This document shows positions 1 to 6,408 of a stretch of DNA of 9,344 bases, piece by piece (the first letter of the stretch is position 1; each line of letters opens with the position of its first letter). A program made the translations under genes and the position numbers. The notes beneath the pieces were generated by a model. It was not told the DNA's origin, did no database searches, and saw only the letters and a program-made list of their open reading frames with translations. This DNA comes from Endomicrobiia bacterium (GTDB taxonomy: Bacteria; Elusimicrobiota; Endomicrobiia; Endomicrobiales; Endomicrobiaceae), in NCBI GenBank assembly GCA_025998475.1, contig BNVZ01000042.1:1-9344 (forward strand), written 5' to 3'.

Positions 1-60
1 TAGGTATCTCCAAGAGCATTTTATCATATTTATCATTTCTTTTTTGTCATGCAAATAATA

Positions 61-79
61 ATAGACCTCTTGCATAACT
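61..79. repeat. Left terminal inverted repeat of the IS5-like element
   Basis: The sequence atagacctcttgcataact is the imperfect reverse complement of 903-921; the three mismatches are all transitions. It lies 27 bp before the transposase start. Confidence 0.8.
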
Positions 80-106
80 AATATATAAAAGTACAATAGA
101 AGTACT

Positions 107-903
107 ATGAAACAGAAAAAGAAAGCAAGCGGGTCTGATGGAATGGGTTTAGGCGATTAATGGGAGTAAAGAAAGGGACGTTTGACAAAACAAAGGATAG
201 CAAGGAGTAAGAAAAGAAAAGGAGGAAGGCAGGAGGAGTAAAGAGAAAATTGAGTATAGCAAAGATGGTAAAGATGATGTTTTAGTACTTTAGGGCAATA
301 TAGGACGTATTATCTGATTGAGACAGCTACAATGTCAGCAAAAGTTGTGGATATAGACATAGGGTATGCACAAGAAGCATTAATGAGTAGTGGGCATATA
401 CTAGATGGGAATAGGTATTGATAAACAAACCGCTAGAAGTAGAAGTAGAAGTGATTATGCTAGAGATTGATACAAAGACTTCAAAAACAGCGAAGTGGTT
501 TAGCGAAAAGAATAATAGACATACAATAACCGTTGATAGTAGTTAAATCAAAAGTGGTTTAGCGAAAAGAATAAGAGACATACAATAACCGTTGGTAGTA
601 GTTAAATTAAAGGCAAGCAAGTAATATGCACAGCGATTGATAGGGCAAGGAGCACGATTTTAGTTTATTTTAGTAGGCATGTATTTATGCAAAGAAAGAC
701 AATAAGATACATGGCAGATACAATTTAGGAGGCCTTAGGCAAAATACATACAAACACACTAGTTCTAAAAAAAGAGATCAAAGAAACACCCACTGACAAA
801 AGAAGATAAGGAGTTAAATAGAAAGATTTATCAGATGATTATAGTAGAAAACATTAAAGTATTTGTTAAAAGGTTCAAAATAGTACAGAAATTTAATACT
901 TAA
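107..903 (+). pseudogene. IS5-family DDE transposase, multiply frameshifted
   Basis: Fragments in three frames line up in the order of an IS5-type (DDE_Tnp_4-like) transposase. From 148, FRRLMGVKKGTFDK and KRKLSIAKM match the N-terminal helical domain. From 302, RTYYLIETATMSAKVVDIDI matches the usual RTYFHIA..YG(V/I)SES region. From 421, EVEVIMLEIDTKTSK and KWFSEKNNRHTI cover the first catalytic Asp region, with the Asp apparently changed. VICTAIDR (about 621-644) and EHDFSLF (from 650) match the strand before the second acidic region. YMADT and GKIHTNT (708-758) match ADTGYQG. From 793, LTKEDKELNRKI and IIVENIKVFVKRFK match the C-terminal Glu region. The ATG at 107 is the likely old start. 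The extreme C-terminus looks shortened, because the RYRNRRKRFGLRFNL-type block is missing. At least five stops or frame changes make it non-functional. Confidence 0.85.
493..610 (+). repeat. 59-bp tandem duplication inside the transposase pseudogene
   Basis: Positions 493-551 are repeated head to tail at 552-610 with about three single-base differences. The unit encodes KWFSEKNNRHTITV in its first copy and ends in an in-frame TAA. Because 59 is not a multiple of three, the second copy moves into another frame. The few differences mean the copies have since diverged slightly. Confidence 0.9.
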
Positions 904-921
904 GTTGTGCGGGAGGTCTAT
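903..921. repeat. Right terminal inverted repeat of the IS5-like element
   Basis: The sequence agttgtgcgggaggtctat pairs with the left end at 61-79 (16 of 19). It overlaps the last base of the transposase stop codon (901-903), so the element ends directly after its gene. Confidence 0.8.
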
Positions 922-1000
922 TAAATATCGAAACAAGTTCAGGGTAACAGCGACTTGTGCTTTTGAAAGTTTTTAAAGGGACCATTACAGTTAACCAATT

Positions 1001-3004
1001 CTATAATTTCTCAAGTTCTGCACGTATTGCTTCTTCCGCCGCTTTAGTCGTGCAATGTTCTATAGTTTTACCCGCAACTTTTATATTTGGTCCTTTAGAG
1101 CATTTCTCTAAACAAATAGACGCAATTATATCAACTTTGTCTTTACGATTCTCCTGTTCAACAAAATTTACAATATGCTTTAAAATTTCTTTAGAACCTT
1201 TAGTTGTACAATTATTTCCAAAACATACGTTAACTTTAATATTATTATTCTCTACAGAATCAGAAATTTCCAAAGTCTCTTTAAAACGCTTTTTATATTT
1301 ATAGCTTGTATGTAAATATTCATGGGCTTTTTTGCTACCAGGTTCTCCTAAATAATCTTTGTAGAGTTTTTGAACATACGGATTATCCTTAGGCTTATGA
1401 AGTTCCATAGTTTTATCGTTTTCATAAAGAACTTTAGCCCTTTTTTTTCTTACCGTCAAATCGGTATAAACTGGTTGTCCGGCTCCACCTACACAGCCTC
1501 CGGGACACGCCATAACTTCCACGAAATCATATCTTGTTTTATCGGCTTCGACATCTCTTAAAATTTTTCTCGCATTTTTTAATCCGTAAACAACGGCTAT
1601 TTTTAATTCTCTGGAACCAAGATTGATTTTCACTTCTCTAACACCTGCCTCACCACGAACGAGACTAAATTGTTCAGCTTCATTTACTCCGTCAAACTTT
1701 GTATCTACAACATTTCTTAAAACTGCTTCTGTTACGCCTCCGGAATTTCCAAATATCACTCCGCCGCCTGTTTTAAAACCCAAAGGCATATCAAATGCAG
1801 AAGGTTCCAATTCATTAAAACGATAACCTGCTTCTCCTATCATCATTGCAAGTTCCTGTGTTGTTAAAACATAATCTATATCTATAACGCCGTCTTTTGC
1901 AAGCTGAGGCCTTCTGGCTTCATATTTTTTTGCTGTACACGGCATTACAGAAACAACAACCAAATCTTCTTTTGGTATTGTAAGAATCTCAGGCATAATT
2001 CTTCTTGCAATAGAACCGTACATTCCTTGAGGCGAACGACAAGTTGAAAGGTGCTTAATAAAATCAGGATAATATTGTTCTACAAATTTCACCCATGCAG
2101 GACAACATGATGTAAACATTGGGATATTGTCATTTTTTTCGATTCGACGCAAAAATTCGTTTGCTTCTTCAACTATTGTCATATCTGCTGTAAACGAAAT
2201 ATCAAAAACCTTATAAAACCCCATATCTTTCAAAGCTGTTACAACCTTACCGGCGACTTTAGTGCCATTTTCCCCTCCAAGTCCAAAAACTTCGCCAATT
2301 GATGCGCGCACTGCAGGCGCTATCGCAATTACAACTTTTTTATTGGTATTACTCAAAGCCTTCCATATATAATTTATTTCAGATTTAGGCACAATTGCGC
2401 CGGTTGGACATACTCTTGCGCATTGTCCGCAGTAAACGCATTCTGATGATTCCAACTCTTTTCCAAAACCGGGACAAACTACGGATTGAGATCCGCGGTT
2501 TGCAAAACCTAAAGCGCCTATACTTTGTATTTCATCGCAAAAACGCACGCAATCACCGCAAAGAACACATTTGTTTGGTTCCCTTATTAAAGCATATGTC
2601 GACACATCTTTTTGTTCTTTATGTAAAATGTTTTTAAATCTTATACTTTCAATACCAAGTCTTCGCGCCAATGTTTGAAGTTTGCAACTTTCACTTTTTG
2701 CACATGTTGTACATTCTCTATCGTGACTCGCAAGCAAAAGTTCAACTATAATTTTTCTAATATTTATTATCTGTTCTGTATTTGTTTTTATTTCCATTCC
2801 AGATTCAGGAGGTGTAGAACACGCAGCAAGTATTCCTCTTCCCTTGACTTCTACCATGCAAAGTCTACATGACCCATGAACGCTAAGTTCAGAATGATAA
2901 CAAAACGTTGGGAGCTCTACACCTCCTCTTTTTATAACTTCTAAAATATTTTTCTCATTATCAAATAAAACCTTTCTGCCGTTTATCATCAAATATTTTT
3001 CCAT
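1001..3004 (-). CDS. hydA: [FeFe]-hydrogenase catalytic subunit HydA (NADH-linked, group A3 type)
   Basis: Catalytic subunit that reduces protons to H2 in a cytoplasmic HydABC complex. At 667 aa it is close to the Thermotoga maritima type. Domains in order: plant-type [2Fe-2S] (C35, C46, C49, C62); His-Cys [4Fe-4S] site (H94, C98, C101, C107); two ferredoxin clusters (C146/149/152 and C189/192/195, closed by C199 and C156); the H-cluster domain with TSCCPAW (C300, C301), MPCTAKK (C356) and EVMACPGGC (C500, C504); then a C-terminal thioredoxin-like [2Fe-2S] domain (C594, C599, C631, C635). C301, C356, C500 and C504 are the expected H-cluster ligands, and C300 is the expected proton-transfer Cys. 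The start lies 4 bp after the hydB stop, with a GAGAGG ribosome-binding site inside the end of hydB. No defect is visible. Maturases are not in the window. Confidence 0.96.
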   Translation of the reverse strand: MEKYLMINGRKVLFDNEKNILEVIKRGGVELPTFCYHSELSVHGSCRLCMVEVKGRGILAACSTPPESGMEIKTNTEQIINIRKIIVELLLASHDRECTTCAKSESCKLQTLARRLGIESIRFKNILHKEQKDVSTYALIREPNKCVLCGDCVRFCDEIQSIGALGFANRGSQSVVCPGFGKELESSECVYCGQCARVCPTGAIVPKSEINYIWKALSNTNKKVVIAIAPAVRASIGEVFGLGGENGTKVAGKVVTALKDMGFYKVFDISFTADMTIVEEANEFLRRIEKNDNIPMFTSCCPAWVKFVEQYYPDFIKHLSTCRSPQGMYGSIARRIMPEILTIPKEDLVVVSVMPCTAKKYEARRPQLAKDGVIDIDYVLTTQELAMMIGEAGYRFNELEPSAFDMPLGFKTGGGVIFGNSGGVTEAVLRNVVDTKFDGVNEAEQFSLVRGEAGVREVKINLGSRELKIAVVYGLKNARKILRDVEADKTRYDFVEVMACPGGCVGGAGQPVYTDLTVRKKRAKVLYENDKTMELHKPKDNPYVQKLYKDYLGEPGSKKAHEYLHTSYKYKKRFKETLEISDSVENNNIKVNVCFGNNCTTKGSKEILKHIVNFVEQENRKDKVDIIASICLEKCSKGPNIKVAGKTIEHCTTKAAEEAIRAELEKL

Positions 3005-3008
3005 AACC

Positions 3009-4880
3009 TTAACCTCTCACAATGGCGCTAAATTTACAAGAAATCGTACAAGCACTACATTTAATACATTTTGAGACGTCGATTTCATGTCTATGTCTAC
3101 GTTCGCCGCTTATAGCCTTAACTGGACATTTTGTGGCGCAAACAGCACAACCAACACAACTATCTGTTATTTTATAACTCAACAGATCCACGCATTCTCC
3201 AGCGGGACATTTTTTTTCTTTAACATGGGCGTCATATTCGTCTTTAAAATATTTTAAAGTTGACAATACAGGGTTAGGCGCGGTCTTTCCTAAACCACAG
3301 AGAGACCCTATTGCAACAGTTTTTGCAAGCTGTTCCAGGAGAATGAGAGTATTTTCATCCGCCTTGCCTTTTGTAATATCTGTAAGCATTAAGAGCATTT
3401 GCCTTGTTCCTTCCCGGCACAAAACGCATTTTCCGCAAGATTCGTTCTGTGTAAACTGCATAAAAAACTTTGAAACATTGACCATACAGTTGTGTTTATT
3501 CATTACTACAAGTCCGCCGGATCCAATCATAGCACCAACTTTTTTTAAAGAATCAAAATCCAAAGGGATATCAAGGTGCTCCTTGATTAAACATCCGCCT
3601 GACGGCCCGCCTATTTGAACAGCTTTAAAATTTTCTTCTCTCACTTCTCCCTTATCATCAGGAACTCCTCCAGCAATACCAAACACTATATGTCTTAAAG
3701 TCGTACCGAGAGGAACTTCAATAAGACCCGCATTCAAAATATTTCCTGTTAATGCAAACGTTTTTGTTCCCGGAGAAGACTCTAAGCCAACCTCTCTATA
3801 AAACTGCGCTCCGTAATTTATTATAACGGGTATTGTCGCAAGAGTTTCAACATTATTTATAGTCGTAGGCTTTCCCCATAATCCGCTACATGCTGGAAAC
3901 GGCGGCTTAGGTAAAGGCATGCCTCTTTTTCCTTCGACAGAAGTTATTAACGCTGTCTCCTCTCCACACACAAAAGCGCCCGCGCCTTCCATCACATGAA
4001 GAGTAAAGTTATGATTTGATCCAAAGATATTGTTTCCTAAAATTCCAATTTCCATCGCGTCTTTTACTGCTTTTTTCATCCTTTCAACTGCAAGACCATA
4101 TTCCGTCCTTACATATATATATCCTTCGTCTGCCCCTGTAGCTTTTGACGCAATTATTAACCCTTCTATAACGCTGTGAGGGTTGCCCTCCATAACGCTT
4201 CTATCCATAAATGCTCCTGGATCACCTTCGTCGCCGTTACAGATCATATATTTTTTCGAAGACGTCTGTTTTCTTGCTAAATCCCACTTTTTGCCTGCCG
4301 GAAAACCAGCTCCCCCTCGTCCCCTTAAACCTGACTCCAAAACTATTCTGCAGATTTCTTGATCAGTCATTTCGATACATGCTTTTTTTGCGGCTCTGTA
4401 TCCGCCATCTGAAATATATTCTTTAATATTTTCCGGATCTATAGTACCACACTGCTTAAGAACCAGCCTGTTCTGGGCTTGATAGAAAGGAATTTCATTC
4501 TGTTTTTTGCATATCTCCTCAGCATTATGATAACAAAGTCTGTCTATAATATTGTCGTTTTTAACACTCTGTTCAATAATTTCCTTTGCATCTCCAATTT
4601 TAACTTTAGAGTAAAGTATTCCTGCCGGCAAAATGCTCACAAGAGGTCCATTTTGACAAAACCCTTGACACCCACTCTTTGAAAAAAATAATCCTTTACT
4701 TTCTTCTTTTAATTCAACATTAGCATCTACATTCATTTCTTTTGCATTGTCTACTAAACTTTTAAAAACTTTAAGGGAACCGTTGGCCACACAACCTGTC
4801 CCTGCGCAAACAATAATTCTTTTAGTTATATTTTTACCTATTTTCTGTATTTCATGCTTTATGTTTTCTAAATTTACCAT
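3009..4880 (-). CDS. hydB: NADH-binding, NuoF-like hydrogenase subunit HydB
   Basis: Flavin subunit that exchanges electrons with NAD(H) and passes them to HydA; in characterised HydABC enzymes it is part of the electron-bifurcating core. At 623 aa it shows, in order: an N-terminal thioredoxin-like [2Fe-2S] domain (C25, C30, C71, C75); the NuoF core with the FMN loop GLRGRGGAGFPAGKKW (184-199), CNGDEGDPGAFMDR (214-227) and the NADH-site segment EGAGAFVCGEETAL (298-311); the [4Fe-4S] ligands SCGKCVLCREGTRQ (C482, C485, C488) with C528; then a C-terminal two-cluster ferredoxin domain (C575/578/581/585 and C605/608/611/615). Two more cysteines (C558, C563) precede that domain. The start overlaps the hydC stop by one base (TAATG) behind a strong ribosome-binding site, so translation is probably coupled. 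Confidence 0.96.
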   Translation of the reverse strand: MVNLENIKHEIQKIGKNITKRIIVCAGTGCVANGSLKVFKSLVDNAKEMNVDANVELKEESKGLFFSKSGCQGFCQNGPLVSILPAGILYSKVKIGDAKEIIEQSVKNDNIIDRLCYHNAEEICKKQNEIPFYQAQNRLVLKQCGTIDPENIKEYISDGGYRAAKKACIEMTDQEICRIVLESGLRGRGGAGFPAGKKWDLARKQTSSKKYMICNGDEGDPGAFMDRSVMEGNPHSVIEGLIIASKATGADEGYIYVRTEYGLAVERMKKAVKDAMEIGILGNNIFGSNHNFTLHVMEGAGAFVCGEETALITSVEGKRGMPLPKPPFPACSGLWGKPTTINNVETLATIPVIINYGAQFYREVGLESSPGTKTFALTGNILNAGLIEVPLGTTLRHIVFGIAGGVPDDKGEVREENFKAVQIGGPSGGCLIKEHLDIPLDFDSLKKVGAMIGSGGLVVMNKHNCMVNVSKFFMQFTQNESCGKCVLCREGTRQMLLMLTDITKGKADENTLILLEQLAKTVAIGSLCGLGKTAPNPVLSTLKYFKDEYDAHVKEKKCPAGECVDLLSYKITDSCVGCAVCATKCPVKAISGERRHRHEIDVSKCIKCSACTISCKFSAIVRG

Positions 4881-5368
4881 TATTTCACCTCCTCTTGCTT
4901 GAGTATCTCATCAACCAAACTAACAATTTTATCCGGAGTCATCTGACCGTGAACTTCTTCATTTACAACAACAACCGGAGCAAGTCCGCAGGCTCCAAGA
5001 CACGCAACTGTGTCAATTGTAAAAAGCATATCTTTGGTAGATATCTCATTTTCTTTTAATCCGAGTTTATTTCTTACAGTCTCTATAAGACTTGTAGATC
5101 TTTTGACATGGCAAGCTGTTCCATCACAGATTCTGATAATATGTTTTCCCTTAGGCTCTAAAGTAAAATGCGCAAAAAAAGTAGCAACGCCGTAAACTTT
5201 TGCCGGAGATATCTTTAGAGTGGATGCTACAAAAGCTAAAATTTCTTCCGGTAAATATTTATATTCTTCTTGTATCGTTTGAAGAATTGATATCAATTTT
5301 GCTTTATCAAATTTATTTTCTTCAAGAATACGGCAAACTGTCTCAAATTTATCGTAATTTGATCCCAT
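4880..5368 (-). CDS. hydC: NuoE-like [2Fe-2S] hydrogenase subunit HydC
   Basis: Small electron-transfer subunit of the HydABC complex, related to NuoE (24 kDa) of complex I. The 162-aa product has the helical N-terminus with YGVATFF (59-65) and the thioredoxin-like [2Fe-2S] domain with ligands C81, C86, C123 and C127 (CDGTAC and CLGAC). Length and motif spacing are normal for the family. It is the first gene of the operon and starts 8 nt after the purine-rich ribosome-binding site GGGAGGGA. A promoter lies about 30 bp upstream of the start codon. The order hydC-hydB-hydA is the one known from Thermotoga. No defect is visible. Confidence 0.95.
   Translation of the reverse strand: MGSNYDKFETVCRILEENKFDKAKLISILQTIQEEYKYLPEEILAFVASTLKISPAKVYGVATFFAHFTLEPKGKHIIRICDGTACHVKRSTSLIETVRNKLGLKENEISTKDMLFTIDTVACLGACGLAPVVVVNEEVHGQMTPDKIVSLVDEILKQEEVK
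4886..4893 (-). promoter_or_regulatory. Strong ribosome-binding site of hydB
   Basis: AGGAGGTG, an almost perfect anti-16S match, lies inside the last codons of hydC, 5 nt before the hydB ATG. It fixes the hydB start despite the TAATG overlap. Confidence 0.85.
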
Positions 5369-5398
5369 TGTCTCTCTCCCTCCCTTTTTTTTATGGAA

Positions 5399-5407
5399 AT
5401 TATAACA
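5399..5407 (-). promoter_or_regulatory. Extended -10 promoter of hydCBA
   Basis: Read on the minus strand, TGTTATAAT is a perfect extended -10 (TGN plus TATAAT), 30 bp upstream of the hydC start. It predicts a leader of only about 20-25 nt. No good -35 box is seen at the right spacing, because that place is taken by the GC-rich hairpin at 5420-5440. The extended -10 may compensate. Confidence 0.55.
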
Positions 5408-5419
5408 AACAATGAACCT

Positions 5420-5440
5420 CCGCGCAGCTTGCTTGCGCGG
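5420..5440. repeat. GC-rich hairpin, copy 1 (right end of the mini-element)
   Basis: A perfect 7-bp stem (ccgcgca / tgcgcgg) closes the loop gcttgct. It shares 18 of 21 positions with 5653-5673. It sits where the -35 region of the hyd promoter would be. Confidence 0.85.
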
Positions 5441-5442
5441 TA

Positions 5443-5627
5443 TCAGCGGAGGAAATTGAAGAGCTGTAATTGTTCTTGCTCAAAGTCTATGTTTGCAAGC
5501 GTTACCAAATTTCTTTTGTTATTTGAATTAGGCTATTACAACGCTCTAAATTCCCAAATATAGCTTTTCTTATGCTTATGGGCGTTACAAAATGATAGTT
5601 ATGCTGTCCATCTTTGAGCGTTTCCAT
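5443..5627 (-). pseudogene. Internally deleted Y1 (IS200/IS605-like) transposase remnant
   Basis: A 41-codon open frame runs from ATG at 5627 to TAA at 5502 and contains KDGQHNYHFVTPISIRKAIF, then GNLERC and SLIQITKEI. The pattern resembles the N-terminus of IS200-type TnpA proteins, where a GQH or H.YH.V..(K/I)YR(R)K segment precedes the catalytic HUH motif. A second frame then gives TLANIDFEQEQLQLFNFLR and stops at 5443, like the EQLQLF-type tail of such proteins. The catalytic HUH pair and the Tyr are absent, so the middle of the gene is deleted. It fits exactly between the two hairpins. The match is by eye, and an unrelated small protein is possible. Confidence 0.5.
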
Positions 5628-5652
5628 AGCCTAATTGTACTACAAGCGGTTC

Positions 5653-5673
5653 CCCCACAGCTTGCTTGCGGGG
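5653..5673. repeat. GC-rich hairpin, copy 2 (left end of the mini-element)
   Basis: Same 21-bp length and same gcttgct loop as 5420-5440. Two of the three differences fall on paired positions 3 and 19 (G-C swapped to C-G), which keeps the stem; the third makes an A-C mismatch. It lies 25 bp before the start of the small open frame at 5627. Confidence 0.8.
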
Positions 5674-5713
5674 CAATAGTTTAACAATAAAAATATTATA
5701 GTTAGCCGATAAA

Positions 5714-5812
5714 CTTTGCATTAGCTTAAAAATGGACGCAAATGCAAGAGGGAAGGGTTAGCAAAGCAATAAGAGCAATTGCTAAGAAACCCAGTGATGT
5801 AAGTGTTCCCTT
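5714..5812. other. Intergenic segment with several nested inverted repeats
   Basis: Three stems can be drawn: ttgcatt/aatgcaa (5716-5722 with 5741-5747), gggttagcaa/ttgctaa..ccc (5755-5764 with 5779-5792), and an enclosing gggaa/ttccc (5750-5754 with 5806-5810). Both strands also have short open frames: 35 codons on plus from 5742, and a hydrophobic run on minus. Neither has a ribosome-binding site or a family I recognise. It could be a structured RNA, a repeat element or chance. The rest of the gap (5674-5713 and 5813-5948) holds only a 14-bp perfect palindrome at 5872-5885 and AT-rich sequence. Confidence 0.4.
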
Positions 5813-5948
5813 GAGCTATTCCACACGGGCTACGCTCCTTTTTTGGTAAACTTAGTCCGCTTTGTTGATAAATATTTCGAAATATCGTCTCTTATAAAAC
5901 AGCTGAACTTCCTCTAAAATCTAAGTAGCCGCAGGTATTAAGATTAGG

Positions 5949-6406
5949 TTAAATTTTTAAAAACCTTGAAAGGAAGTTTTTTATACTTTCAAAAATTTTT
6001 TTAATATATTTGGTTTTCTCTAAAAACCCATGGTTTTTACAAATTTCTGTATTTACCATACTAACCTTGTCTAAGGTATCTCGTCGTAAAAATAACATCG
6101 GGTACCAAAACTAAAGACTAGCAACAGTAACTTGTTAGAGTTTTTAGAGATGCTGTATTAAAAAAGTTGCTAACATCAAAATTACAAACAATATACTTTT
6201 GAGAATTTTTTATAAGTAGACGAAATACTATCTGCTATACTACTAGTACCGTCAATGTATTTTACCTCATCTTGTCTTGTATCTTGCAAAAGCTTAAGCG
6301 AATCTTCAATAATAGTTTCTTTTAAAAGCTAAAGGCTCACTGTATTCGTCTGCAAAACAAGTAAAACCATTGCTAATAATAGTAATAAATCTGCATATTT
6401 TCTCAT
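5949..6406 (-). pseudogene. Remnant of a small exported protein
   Basis: The ATG at 6406 is 2 bp after the antiporter stop codon. It begins MRKYADLLLLLAMVLLV, a clear signal peptide, and a neighbouring frame continues FADEYSEPLAFK with a plausible cleavage site after Ala. The first frame then hits a TAG but resumes as ETIIEDSLKLLQDTRQDEV and DGTSSIADSISSTYKKFSK. A third frame carries FDVSNFFNTASLKTLTSY and SLVLVPDVIFTTRYLRQG. A last stretch, MVNTEICKNHGF to SRFLKI, ends at 5949. At least three frame changes and several stops interrupt it. I do not recognise the family. The position suggests it was once the last gene of the thyX-antiporter operon. No good ribosome-binding site is seen. Confidence 0.55.
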
Positions 6407-6408
6407 GT

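Larger units (their letters stand above)
61..921 (+). mobile_element. Degenerate IS5-family insertion sequence, nearly full length
   Basis: An insertion-sequence copy of about 860 bp, bounded by imperfect inverted repeats (61-79 and 903-921, 16 of 19 positions matching) and holding one plus-strand transposase pseudogene. The length and single-gene layout match IS5-family elements of the IS427/IS1031 type. The target duplication cannot be read because the bases flanking both ends (TAATA left, TATTA right) extend the inverted repeat. The element lies about 80 bp beyond the hydA stop codon and opposes the hydrogenase genes. Stops, frameshifts and an internal tandem duplication show that it is long dead. 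Family assignment is from remembered protein patterns, without a database search. Confidence 0.85.
5417..5673 (-). mobile_element. Mini-element derived from an IS200/IS605-like insertion sequence
   Basis: A stretch of about 257 bp is bounded by two near-identical hairpins in the same orientation (5420-5440 and 5653-5673). Between them lie pieces resembling the start and the end of a Y1 transposase, with the middle missing. Same-orientation subterminal hairpins and no terminal inverted repeats are the layout of IS200/IS605 elements. Exact ends cannot be set. The outer hairpin arm cctccgc (5417-5423) can also pair with gcggagg (5446-5452), excluding the inner fold. It is probably not mobile by itself. 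The identification is inference from weak protein similarity plus architecture. Confidence 0.55.

Noticed and set aside
1..37. Possible minus-strand gene start running off the left edge (MINMIKCSWRYL)
   Set aside because: Only twelve codons are visible, which is too few to support.
493..610. CRISPR-like repeat pair
   Set aside because: Two adjacent 59-bp units with no spacers lie inside a transposase pseudogene; this is a tandem duplication.
933..958. Possible terminator for hydCBA (acaagt/acttgt stem)
   Set aside because: Only 6 bp with a 14-nt loop and no U-run on the minus strand.
957..1304. Plus-strand open frame of 115 codons
   Set aside because: It runs antisense to the end of hydA and has no family features; hydA is certain there.
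5441..5948. tRNA, tmRNA, RNase P RNA or riboswitch in the long gap
   Set aside because: I looked for T-loop, CCA-end and conserved core motifs and saw none.
5966..6000. AT-rich stem ttgaaag/ctttcaa followed by a T run
   Set aside because: Looks like a terminator on plus, but there is no plus-strand gene to end and the stem is all weak pairs with a 13-nt loop.
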